From JBDHWG01 sp046328525 (lineage in GTDB: Bacteria > Chloroflexota > Anaerolineae > Epilineales > JAHCIE01): a DNA stretch of 64,000 nucleotides. The DNA is taken from NCBI GenBank assembly GCA_046328525.1, contig JAXLWK010000003.1, positions 62,001 through 126,000 on the forward strand. Reading direction: 5' to 3'. The position numbers and the translations under genes are program-made. Position 1 is the stretch's first letter. Every line of letters begins with the position of its first letter. Below the pieces are notes generated by a model. The model ran no database searches. It had not been told where the DNA came from and saw nothing but the letters and a program-made list of their open reading frames with translations. Of this stretch, positions 18,317-26,810 are shown piece by piece.

Positions 18317-18937
18317 TTACGGCGCGCCCGGCGCGAATAGACCCGTATACAGCTGGTACACCCCCAGGAGCAGCAGGGCGGCCGCGGCGACGCCGTTCAG
18401 TCCGCGCGTCACGCGCGGGTCCAGGCGGCCCGCGCCGGCAAACAGGATGATGAGCAGGGTCAGCGTGCCGAGCAGGGCGGCGTAGAAGCCGACGATAAAG
18501 CTCGCCGCCTGCCACGGCGACTCCTGCCAGGCTTTGATGACAATCGGCCCGGCCAGGATGCTCCAGAACAGCCACGGCCCTGGGCTGAGGGCATTCGTCA
18601 GCACGCCTTTGAGCATGCTCTGGCTGGCCGAGTACGTCGGGGCGCTGGCTGCTTGCTTCGCGGCGCGGAAGGCGTCGAAAGCGCCCTTCGCCAGGTACAT
18701 CAGGAACACCCCGCCCGCGATTTGCAGCGCCCGCAGCAGCCAGCCGGGCGCTTGCGTCAGGACAAGCAGCACGATCAGGATGATGGGGCCGTCGGTGATG
18801 AGTGGCGCAAGCACCGTCGGCAGGGTCCGCCGCAGTCCGTACTGGAGTGTGTGCGACAGCAGATACGCCTGGAACGGGCCGGGTGAGACTGCGGCGGAGA
18901 AGCCGATGGTGATTGCCTGAACGAAATAGACGTACAA
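18317..18937 (-). CDS. LysE-family amino-acid/metabolite exporter
   Basis: A 206-residue membrane protein with six hydrophobic helices. The diagnostic N-terminal motif is FSAAVSPGPFQAYLLSHTLQYGLRRT, and NALSPGPWLFWSILAGP repeats the pattern in helix 4. LysE and RhtB proteins export amino acids or related compounds. The reading frame begins with TTG at 18937, with GGAGG 11 bases upstream, and lies 27 bp after the LRR gene stop, so the two could be cotranscribed. The substrate is unknown. Confidence 0.85.
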   Translation of the reverse strand: MYVYFVQAITIGFSAAVSPGPFQAYLLSHTLQYGLRRTLPTVLAPLITDGPIILIVLLVLTQAPGWLLRALQIAGGVFLMYLAKGAFDAFRAAKQAASAPTYSASQSMLKGVLTNALSPGPWLFWSILAGPIVIKAWQESPWQAASFIVGFYAALLGTLTLLIILFAGAGRLDPRVTRGLNGVAAAALLLLGVYQLYTGLFAPGAP

Positions 18938-18964
18938 AAGCCGAAGCGCCTCCGTGAGGCCGCG

Positions 18965-20527
18965 TTAGTTCACCTGGTGAACCCGCGTGGCCTCGCCGAT
19001 CGTGCCGAGCCGGTCCGTGACCTGCACCTTGACCGTGAATTGCCCGCGCTGCTTGTAGACGTGCGACCCGCCGTAGCATGTCGTGAGGAACACCGTGCCG
19101 CTGACAGTCGTCCCATCGCCAAAATCTACGCGGCAAGTGTAGGGGCTGGGCTGGGGGACGTTGTCGCTGAAGCTCGCGCTGACGCTGGCCGAGGCGTTGA
19201 GCCGGGACGGCTCCGGCGACACGTTCGGCGTGTTCACGGTGACTCGATAGGTGACGCCGCAGATCAGGCCGGTCTTGGACAGGGTGCGGATGCCCGACTG
19301 CCAGTTCTGGAATGTGGCGTCGCCAGGCGCGCACAACCCCGTGCCGGTGTAAGAGAGCGTGGTGAGCCGGACGCCCGTGAGGCTTGCGGGGAGCGCGCCG
19401 CTTAGCCCGGCGTTGCCGCCGAGGGCAAGCGTCTGGAGCGACTTCAGGTTGCCAAGCTCCGTCGGCAACGCGCCCTTCAGCCCGTTGTTGGCGAGGTTCA
19501 GGCCGCTGACGTGGCCGAGCGAGCAGCTGACGCCGTACCACATGCAGACCTTGCTCGCTGTCAGCCAGTTCGTCCTGGTCTGCCACCCACTGCCTCCCGC
19601 GCTATTGTAGAGCGCGACGAGGGCCTGGCACTCCGTGGCGCTCACGTCGGTGACGCTGGCGCAGCTGAACGGCGGCGGCGGCGGTGGGGGCGGCGGCACA
19701 CCGCACGTGCGCCCATTGCTGGATACGTTCGCAATCCCTCTCAGCCACGCCTGGAAGCTCGCGTCGTTCGGCGCGCAGACGCCCGTATTGTTGTAGCTGA
19801 AATACTCCAGGGTGAGATTCACCAACGCCAGGGGCAGCGGCCCACTCAAGTCCGGATTGTTGTCAATACACAGGCGGCGCAGGCTGGTCAGGTTGCCAAG
19901 CTCGACGGGCGCCGGCCCGCTCAGGTGGTTGTAGCCCACGTCGAGACAGACCAGGGACGTCAGGTTGCCAAGCTCGCCGGGAATCTGTCCCGTCAGCTGG
20001 TTGTTGCTGAGGTAGAGGTAGTTGAGCTGGAGAAGAGAGCCGAACTCGCGCGGTATGCCGCCGCTGAGCTGGTTGTTGTTGAGGGCCAGCAGCCGCAGCC
20101 GGCCCAGGCTGCCAAGTTGCGCCGGTATTGAGCCACTGAGCGAGTTGAAGTCGAGATACAAGGCTTGAAGGTACGTCAGCGCCGCCAGTGTGCCTGGAAT
20201 CGCGCCGACCAGGTTGTTGTGGGTGAGCTGGATGATGACGACATGTTGGTTGCCGTCCGCACCGGTCGCGCAGCCCACTCCACGCCACGTGTCACAGACC
20301 GTCGGCCCGGTCAGCCAGGCCGTGTGGTCCGTCCAGTTGGGGCCGTTTGTGCTAGTGTAGAGGTCAACCAGGGCCTGGCACTCTGTGGCCGGGATGTCCG
20401 TCACGTCTGAACAGAAGAAGATGGACTGCGTCGGCGCTGCTGACGCAGTGAGCGGGCTACTCGCGGCTCCCAGGAGCGCGAGCGCGATCATCAGCGCGGC
20501 GACCACGAACACGACGCGCGCGGTCAT
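18965..20527 (-). CDS. Secreted leucine-rich-repeat protein with PKD-like domain
   Basis: A 520-residue exported protein with a signal peptide (MTARVVFVVAALMIALALLGAASSPLTASA). Two modules follow. The first has a plant-type N-cap (CQALVDLYTSTNGPNW, then a VCDTWRGVGC disulfide pair) and about six 24-residue LRRs of the type LxxLxLxxNxLxGxIPxxLGxL. The second, after a Pro9 linker, repeats the N-cap (CQALVALYNSAGGSGW, VCMWYGVSC) with about three LRRs. A C-terminal PKD-like domain (CRVDFGDGTTVSGTV...FTVKVQVTDRLG) ends the protein. It is probably a surface ligand-binding or adhesion protein. The start follows AGGGGGTGCT. Confidence 0.9.
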   Translation of the reverse strand: MTARVVFVVAALMIALALLGAASSPLTASAAPTQSIFFCSDVTDIPATECQALVDLYTSTNGPNWTDHTAWLTGPTVCDTWRGVGCATGADGNQHVVIIQLTHNNLVGAIPGTLAALTYLQALYLDFNSLSGSIPAQLGSLGRLRLLALNNNQLSGGIPREFGSLLQLNYLYLSNNQLTGQIPGELGNLTSLVCLDVGYNHLSGPAPVELGNLTSLRRLCIDNNPDLSGPLPLALVNLTLEYFSYNNTGVCAPNDASFQAWLRGIANVSSNGRTCGVPPPPPPPPPFSCASVTDVSATECQALVALYNSAGGSGWQTRTNWLTASKVCMWYGVSCSLGHVSGLNLANNGLKGALPTELGNLKSLQTLALGGNAGLSGALPASLTGVRLTTLSYTGTGLCAPGDATFQNWQSGIRTLSKTGLICGVTYRVTVNTPNVSPEPSRLNASASVSASFSDNVPQPSPYTCRVDFGDGTTVSGTVFLTTCYGGSHVYKQRGQFTVKVQVTDRLGTIGEATRVHQVN

Positions 20528-20693
20528 AGCACCCCCTTGTTTTGCGGCGGGCGTGTCACCCGGCGGCACACCTGCGCCACTCAGTTTTCAGTTCCGTTTC
20601 TCAGCTCTGTGTATAGTACAACGAATTCGGCGGCCAAATGACTACGCGCGCGGCGACGCCTGGGTGGGATTGTATGTCCGGATGCCCAACGAG

Positions 20694-21815
20694 TCAAACG
20701 CGCGCGGTGGCATCACTTGGCTGGTAGGCAAGCTGCTGGTACACCACGTAGGTGGCGGCAGCGATCTGGGCGTGGGTATAGCGCGACAGAACCCGCGCTC
20801 GACCGCGTCTGCCGAGGTTCGCCGCGAGCGCCGGGTCGGCGATCAAGCGGCTGAGGCGCTCGCGCAGCGCCGCGACGTCGTCTTCGGGGAATACCAGGCC
20901 CGCGTCGCTGATAACGTTGGGGATCTCGCCACTGGACGAGCCGACGACGGCGACCTCACACGCCATGGCTTCGACAAGGATGCGCCCAAACTGCTCCTTC
21001 CACGACGCTGTCGTGCGCGACGGCAAGACGAGGACGTTCAGGCGGTTGAGATAGGCGGGCATCTCGACCGAGGGCGCGTACGGCGCGAACTCTACCCGGT
21101 CGGCGATGCCGAGGCTCTGCGCCAGCGCCACGAGCGACGCTTTGCTCTCGCCGTCGCCGCGAATCTCCACGCGCCACTCGCCGGCCAACCCCTGGGCCGC
21201 CCGCAGCAGCGTGTCTACCCCCTTGCCCGGCACGAGGCGGCCGAGATAGCCGATGCGGAACGGGAGCGTTTTGGCGACGTCCAGCGGGCGGAAGGCGTCG
21301 GGGTCAACGCCAAACTGCGGAATGACGGCGACGGGGCCGCGGTAGCCCTTCGCCTGCAGAACCTCGGCGGCCTCCTGGTTGCCGGCGATGGCGTAGCCGG
21401 CGCTGCGGTAGCTGAATAGCTCGACCTGGCGGAACGGTGGCGGATAGTGGCGCAGGAGATTCTGCCAGGTGAAGAACAGCGCGGGGACCCTGTGCCGCCG
21501 CGCCAGCCACAGGGCGTGGGCGGTCACAGCGTTGTATGGCTCTTCGTCAACGTGCAGAATGTCCGGGCGGGGGCTGAAGTGGCGCGCCAGCTTGGGGTAG
21601 ATATGCAGATGGTGGCGGCCGTTGAACAGAATCGGGTCCACGACGAGGCGATAGCCGCGCGTGTAGGCGTGCTCGACGGGGTGCGTCGTCGTGCCCTCGC
21701 GCCACGCCGGCGGCACGACCACCGTCAGCTCGACGCCGGGCAGCGCGGCCAGCTCCTCTAGCTTGCGCTGGTACGCGCCGACCACAACCGCTTTCGATAC
21801 CATCAGAACGCGCAT
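20694..21815 (-). CDS. GT4-family glycosyltransferase
   Basis: A 373-residue GT-B glycosyltransferase. The N-terminal VLMVSKAVVVGAYQRKLEELA binds the acceptor side. The C-terminal half has IGYLGRLVPGKGVDTLLRAA and the E-x7-E motif in KEQFGRILVEAMACEVAVVGSSSGEIPNVI. The acceptor is unknown, and surface-glycan assembly is inferred from four other GT4 genes and a glycosylphosphotransferase nearby. It lies downstream of the AAR-like gene, separated by about 190 bp that contain a CACAGAGG hairpin, so it may have its own promoter. Confidence 0.88.
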   Translation of the reverse strand: MRVLMVSKAVVVGAYQRKLEELAALPGVELTVVVPPAWREGTTTHPVEHAYTRGYRLVVDPILFNGRHHLHIYPKLARHFSPRPDILHVDEEPYNAVTAHALWLARRHRVPALFFTWQNLLRHYPPPFRQVELFSYRSAGYAIAGNQEAAEVLQAKGYRGPVAVIPQFGVDPDAFRPLDVAKTLPFRIGYLGRLVPGKGVDTLLRAAQGLAGEWRVEIRGDGESKASLVALAQSLGIADRVEFAPYAPSVEMPAYLNRLNVLVLPSRTTASWKEQFGRILVEAMACEVAVVGSSSGEIPNVISDAGLVFPEDDVAALRERLSRLIADPALAANLGRRGRARVLSRYTHAQIAAATYVVYQQLAYQPSDATARV

Positions 21816-21896
21816 AGACGAGCCACTCGCAAAGATCTTCCCGCTCTCGGTGGAGTGCGAGCTTCACGGCGCACCAACGACGCCAGAGATTCGGGC

Positions 21897-21973
21897 TTGC
21901 CAACAGAGGCACAGAGGGCGCAGAGAAAAGACAAATGGCCTATTCCTCTGTGTTCTCTGTGCCTCTGTGGCAG
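21897..21973. repeat. CACAGAGG-family imperfect hairpin, copy 2
   Basis: The left arm contains AACAGAGGCACAGAGGGCGCAGAG and the right arm CTCTGTGTTCTCTGTGCCTCTGT, shown here in pieces. It fills most of the gap between the AAR-like gene stop (22004) and the GT4 start (21815). Confidence 0.75.
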
Positions 21974-22003
21974 TCTGCCTTCATCCCCGTAGGGGGTGTG
22001 GCC

Positions 22004-24202
22004 CTATCCCTGGCGCTTGCGGGTCAGCAGCACGAGCGCGCCGAGGCCGAGGGCGCCGATACCGACCGCCGGCAAGGCGTACTTGCGCATCGAGGACCCG
22101 TTGGAGGCGGCGACGCCCTTCGCCATGACGGGGATCGTCGCCAGCTTGCGCTGGGCCTCGGCCTGGTACTGCGCGAAATAGGCCGGGTTGTTGCGGAACT
22201 CGTCGGCCAGCGCGCGCTTGGCCGCCACGTCGTCGTCGGTGATGTAGTTGCCGAAGGAGCGCAGACCCGCCAGCTGGAAGCCGTGCTTCTTGAACAGGCG
22301 GTAGATTTCCTTGACCCGCTCAATCGTGATGTTGCGGCCCAGGGTGTAGTCCTCGAAGCGGCCTTCCATCGCCAGCAGCGCCGTCTCGCTCAGGCAGGCG
22401 TAAGCCGTCTTGGGCGGCAGACCAATGTCGTAGCCGAAGTCAATGTTGCCGGGGATGAGCACCTCGCCGCTCTCAATGACGAGCACGTCGGGGCGCAGGG
22501 CCGCCTCGGCCGGGTTGATGTCCATGGGGCGGGCGACATCGCAGATGACCGCGCCCGGCTTGCACTTGGTGATGTCAATCACCCGCTGGCCGAAGGCCGA
22601 CGTGGCGGTGATGATCAGGTCGCAGTCGGCCGCCAGGTCCTGGGCGTGGGTCGAGATGGTGACCTGGGCGCCGGGCGTCTCGGCCTCGATGATGCGCTTC
22701 ATGTCAATCAGGCGCTCAGGCTCGATGGAGACCAGCACGACGTTGCCGATGGCCTGGGCGATCAGCCGCGCGCAAACTGAGCCGATGGAGCCGGTCGCGC
22801 CAACCACCATCGCCTTGCCCTTGGTCAGGTCCGTCGCGCCCATCTTGATGACGGCCTGCTTGGCGGCTTCGAGGGTGGCGGCGACGGTCAGACTGTTGCC
22901 GCTGGTGATGGCGATGTCGGCCTCGTGGGCGACGGTAATCCCGGCGTCGCCGACAACGCTGGTGAACGCGCCCAGGCCCATGATGCGCGCGCCCTTGCGC
23001 TCGGCGATGCGCGCGGCCTGGTTGAGGCGGCTGTAGGTGAATTTCTCGTCGTGCTGCATCATCTCGCGGGGCGTCGCGCCCAGGGCGATGAGATAGCCCT
23101 CGACGCGCTGGCCGGTGGTCGGAGACTGGCCGCCGGTGATGCGCGAGAGGTAGAGCGGCGGAATATACGCAGCGACCTTCTCCACGATCTCATCCGGGAG
23201 GTACTTCGTCCAGCGGAACAGTTTGTGGTTGTGGATGAAGCGCACGTCGAGCGGGTGGATGACGAAGGCGAAGCGGTTGATACCCGCCTCCTCCGGCTGG
23301 AGGTAGACGATGCCCGGCGTCCAATCAATCTGCGCCATGAGGTCGAGGTAGGTGTCCTCAGTGAGCGGCATGTCCGGTTCAGGGCGCACGGCGACGAGGA
23401 TGGCTTCGACGGCCGCCGCGGAGTACTCGCCCAGCGAGCCTTTAGCGCCGAGGGACGGCATGAGCGTCACGACGATAGACACGCCGCGCTTGCGCAGGTC
23501 GTCCAGGTCCTCTGTCGTCGCGCTCTCGACAACGACCGTCTTGTGCGGGAGGCTGTCCGGCGCGTAGCGGCGAATCGCGCCCATGTCGCCGGCGATGACG
23601 TCCGCCCAGCCGAAGGCTTTGGCGTCGCGCTGCATCTCAGGGTGGCCGGGGCGTGGGTAGAGGCGGCGGAAGGGCGCAGTGTAGAGCTGGTCGAGCGTCG
23701 GGCCGGCCGCCTGGACGAGCGTCTGCTCCGAGCCGACGCCGGGCACATCGGGCAGGGCGAAGTAGACGATGGGGTCGCCGTAGTGGAGCACAGAGGCGCG
23801 GCGGCTGAAGGACGAGGCCATGCCGGGATGATTGAGGCCGGGTACCATGAGAATACGCTTCTGGCTGAAAATGCCCGGCTGCGCTCGGTCGGCCAGGATG
23901 ATGCCCCAGCGCTCGATGCCGGGCCGGATCCCGCCGCCGTCTACGGCCGGCGTGATCTTGGCTGCCGCGGCGATGGTGGAGCCGATGGCGTGTGGGCGGC
24001 GCTCCATTCCCAGGGTTAGCTCGGCCGGCATCCCTTCCAGGCCGATGGCGTCCACTTTACCGTCGTATTCCTCGATCAGGGCCTTGGCTTTCTCGGCGTC
24101 GCCGGCGACACCGACACGGTGAATCGCGATCTCCTGGCCGAGGAACGTTACCTGGCGAGTCTCGTCTCCCTCATCAATGTGGATCAGCAGGACTTGTTTC
24201 AT
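22004..24202 (-). CDS. Membrane-anchored oxidoreductase related to acyl-ACP reductase, with an extra N-terminal domain
   Basis: A 732-residue protein. Residues 1-310 form a domain I do not recognise (LLIHIDEGDETRQVTFLGQEI...). From about 312 it follows the cyanobacterial acyl-ACP reductase in order: FAFVIHPLDVRF, then GLGAFTSVVGDAG (about 410), TSGNSLTVAATLEAA (435), the Rossmann GATGSIGSVCARL (470), and GRNITIERVKEIYRLFKKHGFQ (627). The Cys that carries the acyl thioester in that enzyme aligns with Leu here, so the same reaction is unlikely. The C-terminus is a single membrane helix (ALPAVGIGALGLGALVLL) followed by RKRQG. The start follows AGAGGTG. The substrate is unknown. Confidence 0.8.
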   Translation of the reverse strand: MKQVLLIHIDEGDETRQVTFLGQEIAIHRVGVAGDAEKAKALIEEYDGKVDAIGLEGMPAELTLGMERRPHAIGSTIAAAAKITPAVDGGGIRPGIERWGIILADRAQPGIFSQKRILMVPGLNHPGMASSFSRRASVLHYGDPIVYFALPDVPGVGSEQTLVQAAGPTLDQLYTAPFRRLYPRPGHPEMQRDAKAFGWADVIAGDMGAIRRYAPDSLPHKTVVVESATTEDLDDLRKRGVSIVVTLMPSLGAKGSLGEYSAAAVEAILVAVRPEPDMPLTEDTYLDLMAQIDWTPGIVYLQPEEAGINRFAFVIHPLDVRFIHNHKLFRWTKYLPDEIVEKVAAYIPPLYLSRITGGQSPTTGQRVEGYLIALGATPREMMQHDEKFTYSRLNQAARIAERKGARIMGLGAFTSVVGDAGITVAHEADIAITSGNSLTVAATLEAAKQAVIKMGATDLTKGKAMVVGATGSIGSVCARLIAQAIGNVVLVSIEPERLIDMKRIIEAETPGAQVTISTHAQDLAADCDLIITATSAFGQRVIDITKCKPGAVICDVARPMDINPAEAALRPDVLVIESGEVLIPGNIDFGYDIGLPPKTAYACLSETALLAMEGRFEDYTLGRNITIERVKEIYRLFKKHGFQLAGLRSFGNYITDDDVAAKRALADEFRNNPAYFAQYQAEAQRKLATIPVMAKGVAASNGSSMRKYALPAVGIGALGLGALVLLTRKRQG

Positions 24203-24367
24203 GTCAGAAGCACCTCTGGTTGGGGCCGGTGGCTCAATTTCGTGCGTCGTACACCGACAAGGCCGCATGCGTAGGGGCGCACACCTACGCTCAGCGGTTA
24301 CGCACTAGTATAACTCAGTTTGGACCGGGCTGCGTATAAGATTCATTGACCTGGCGGGCTAGATGCT

Positions 24368-25114
24368 TCACCCTTCTGGCTCGTCAAGTAGGCGCGTGAC
24401 ATTGCGGCGCATGCGCTCGTAGTGCGAGCCTTGCCAGTAGACCTGACTACAGCCGGGGCAGATGCGGAAGTCGTCATAGTAGAGTTTCGTCTTCAGCAGC
24501 AGGCGGTGCATGATCTCGACCTTGGCGACGGGTTGTAGGGGCGTGTTGCATTGCAGGCAGCGGTGGAAGGGCGTCGCGTGACGCCGCAGATCGTAGCGGC
24601 GCACGACCTCCTGGAGCTGCCGCGTCGGGGCGGTCTCGCGGACGTAGTACCCGTACACCACCGCGCTGTATTTCAGCAGGCCGCGGTCCCGGGTGAGCAG
24701 AATCCGGCTCTCACCGCCGGCGATGCGCGCCAGCTCGTCGTCTGCGTAGTCGTTGCGGTACAGCGTGTCGAAGCCGAGCATCCGTAGGTAGACGGCGAGC
24801 TTGCCCAGGTGGATGTCGAGCACGAAGCGACGGTCGGCGAGGGGCGGGCGCAGCAGGTCGGGCGTCCCTGTGTCGAAGGCGCGCATCGGCGGATAGACGG
24901 CGATGCGGTCGCCGTCCTGAACGTGGTAGCCGAAGCCGGCCGGCGTCTCATTCACGAGGATGAGCGCCACCTCCGGGTGCGGGACGCCGAGGCCCTCGAT
25001 GGCATCCTTGACCGCCGTCCGCAGCTCGACACGGTGCGTGAATGCGCCGCGCCGCCGCGTGGGTGTGAGGAAGTCGTTCAACTCCGCGTAGAAGCGGAAC
25101 GTCGCCGTGGGCAT
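24368..25114 (-). CDS. Mut7-C RNase-domain protein with N-terminal ubiquitin-like domain
   Basis: A 248-residue protein. Residues 1-85 form a ThiS/MoaD-like ubiquitin fold (ATFRFYAELNDFL...DGDRIAVYPPM). The rest is the Mut7-C (PIN-like) domain, with FVLDIHLGKLAVYLRMLGFDTLYRNDYADDELARIA and LLTRDRGLLK giving the acidic site. A zinc ribbon follows (CLQCNTP ... CPGCSQVYWQGSHYERM). Nuclease activity is predicted for the family and largely unproven. The ATG at 25114 lies 10 bp after the HIT stop, so it is the last gene of the nine-gene directon. Confidence 0.88.
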   Translation of the reverse strand: MPTATFRFYAELNDFLTPTRRRGAFTHRVELRTAVKDAIEGLGVPHPEVALILVNETPAGFGYHVQDGDRIAVYPPMRAFDTGTPDLLRPPLADRRFVLDIHLGKLAVYLRMLGFDTLYRNDYADDELARIAGGESRILLTRDRGLLKYSAVVYGYYVRETAPTRQLQEVVRRYDLRRHATPFHRCLQCNTPLQPVAKVEIMHRLLLKTKLYYDDFRICPGCSQVYWQGSHYERMRRNVTRLLDEPEG

Positions 25115-25124
25115 CTGCGGTGGC

Positions 25125-25625
25125 CTACGCCTCGTTCGACGCAATACCCAGGGCATCGCGGATGGCGGCGGCCTGCCTCGCGTATTCCTCCGGCGCGAGC
25201 AGCACGGTTGTCGCGCCCGGATCAATCGGACGGCCAGGCGCGGGGTCGCCGTAATAGCGCGGCACAATATGGGCGTGGACGTGGGGCACGGCGTTGCCGA
25301 GGATCTGGTAGTTCATCTTGACTGCGCCGTAGAGGGCCTCCAGCACCGCCGCCGCGTGCAGCATGTCCTCGAAGAACAGGGCGCGGTCCTCTGGGGATAG
25401 CTCGAACGGCTCGCGCGCGTGCTTGTGGCAGATGAGGACGCAGTAGCCGGGCACCCACTGGTTCGCCGCCAGGCGCAGGCGGCTCATCGCCAGGTCGGCG
25501 ACGGTGTAGCCATACTCGTTGGCCGGGGCGACGCCGGCGACCTCGGCGCATAGCGGGCAATCGTCGCCGCGCACGAGGGCATCCCACTCGCCGCGCGGCA
25601 TCCACTGCGGGGTTGACTCAGACAT
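25125..25625 (-). CDS. HIT-family hydrolase
   Basis: A 166-residue histidine-triad protein. The catalytic motif is HVHAHIVPRYY near residue 115, with an upstream CPLC pair resembling the zinc site of some HIT proteins. Family members hydrolyse nucleotide phosphoramidates or dinucleoside polyphosphates, and the exact substrate is unknown. The ATG at 25625 has AAGGAAC upstream and overlaps the end of the upstream GT4 gene by 8 bp. The Mut7-C gene follows after 10 bp. Confidence 0.9.
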   Translation of the reverse strand: MSESTPQWMPRGEWDALVRGDDCPLCAEVAGVAPANEYGYTVADLAMSRLRLAANQWVPGYCVLICHKHAREPFELSPEDRALFFEDMLHAAAVLEALYGAVKMNYQILGNAVPHVHAHIVPRYYGDPAPGRPIDPGATTVLLAPEEYARQAAAIRDALGIASNEA

Positions 25626-26796
25626 GGGCAGGTTCCTTTTGAGTCGGTGGCGACGGCCGGCGACGACGTGCCCCAGGCGAACTCTCAGAGCCGGTGTAGA
25701 CAGTGCGCGTCTCGCGGGCGGCGCGCTCCCAGCTGAACTGGGCGGCGCGCAGGGGGCCGCGCGCCCGCAGGTCGTCCTGGAGGGCCGCGTCGCCGAGCAG
25801 CCGCGAGAGCGTATCGGCCAACGCGTGGGCAGCGCCGGCCGGGAATAGCAGCGCTGCGTCGCCGACGACTTCCGGCAGCGAGCTGGCGTCGGCCACGACC
25901 GTCGGCGCGCCGCACGCCAGCGCTTCCAGCGGCGGCAGGCCGAAGCCCTCGTAGCGCGATGGAAAGACGAAGGCCCGCGCCCCGCTGAGGAGCGCCGGCT
26001 GATCCTCGGCGGCGATGAAGCCTGGGAAATGCACGGTGACGCCCAGGGTTTCGGCCTGCCGCCGCGGATCCGGCGTGACAGCGCTGCCCTGGCGCGGCAG
26101 GCCGCCGGCGCAGACGAGGGCGGTTCGCGCCCCGCCTTGTTGCAGGAGACGGTACGCCGCCAGTAGCGTCGCCACATCCTTGCGCACGTCGTACCCGCCC
26201 ATGTACAGGATGTACTCGTCAGGCAAACCGTAGCGCCGGCGCGCGCGGCGGATGGCGTCGGGCGACGCCGGGCGAAACCGCTCGGCGGCGGCCAGATACA
26301 CGGTCGTCACGCGCTGCGGCGGTATCCCAAAACGGGCCAGGATGTCCTGGCGGCTATGCTCCGAGTCGGCGATGACGTGGTGAGCGCGGGGCAGGGCCGT
26401 GGCGGCCAGGCGGAAGTAGAGCCGCGCCAGGGCCGAGCCGCGGTACGCCGGCAACACCAGGGGGATGATGTCATGCACCGTGACAACGGTCGGCGCAGAC
26501 GGGCGCAGCGGCGGCGCGAAGTAGGGGACGTGGGCCAGGTCGGCGTCGCGGGCGAGACGCGGGAAGACGACCTGCTCGAACCACGTCTTCGCCAGGTCGT
26601 TGTCTGCGCCGCGCCCCAACGGCGGCCGCCAGGGTATGGCGCGTGCGGCGGCGTGCGTCGGCGCATCGCCGACCATCGCCAGGGTAAACTCATCGTCGGG
26701 CGCGAGGCGGCGCAGGGCGGGCAGAAGCTCGTGGAGATACTGGCCGCTGCCGACGCTAGGCATCGGCCAGAACAGGCCGTTGAGCGTGATGCGCAT
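25618..26796 (-). CDS. GT4-family glycosyltransferase
   Basis: A 392-residue GT-B enzyme. The N-terminal acceptor half begins ITLNGLFWPMPSVGSGQYLHELLPAL and includes VTVHDIIPLVLP. The donor half has YILYMGGYDVRKDVATLLAAY and the E-x7-E motif in YEGFGLPPLEALACGAPTVVADASSLPEVVGDAAL. The C-terminal tail is basic and Pro/Ser rich. It lies between glycerate kinase (14 bp upstream) and HIT (8 bp overlap), an odd setting for a glycan gene. The acceptor is unknown. Confidence 0.88.
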   Translation of the reverse strand: MRITLNGLFWPMPSVGSGQYLHELLPALRRLAPDDEFTLAMVGDAPTHAAARAIPWRPPLGRGADNDLAKTWFEQVVFPRLARDADLAHVPYFAPPLRPSAPTVVTVHDIIPLVLPAYRGSALARLYFRLAATALPRAHHVIADSEHSRQDILARFGIPPQRVTTVYLAAAERFRPASPDAIRRARRRYGLPDEYILYMGGYDVRKDVATLLAAYRLLQQGGARTALVCAGGLPRQGSAVTPDPRRQAETLGVTVHFPGFIAAEDQPALLSGARAFVFPSRYEGFGLPPLEALACGAPTVVADASSLPEVVGDAALLFPAGAAHALADTLSRLLGDAALQDDLRARGPLRAAQFSWERAARETRTVYTGSESSPGARRRRPSPPTQKEPAHV

Positions 26797-26810
26797 GAAC
26801 CGATGCGGCG

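Noticed and set aside
22004..24202. Assignment as a true long-chain acyl-ACP reductase
   Set aside because: The acyl-carrying Cys is replaced by Leu and an extra domain and membrane anchor are present; only a related fold is claimed.
24269..24367. A tRNA or ncRNA in the gap before the AAR-like gene
   Set aside because: No cloverleaf, terminator or conserved motif seen.
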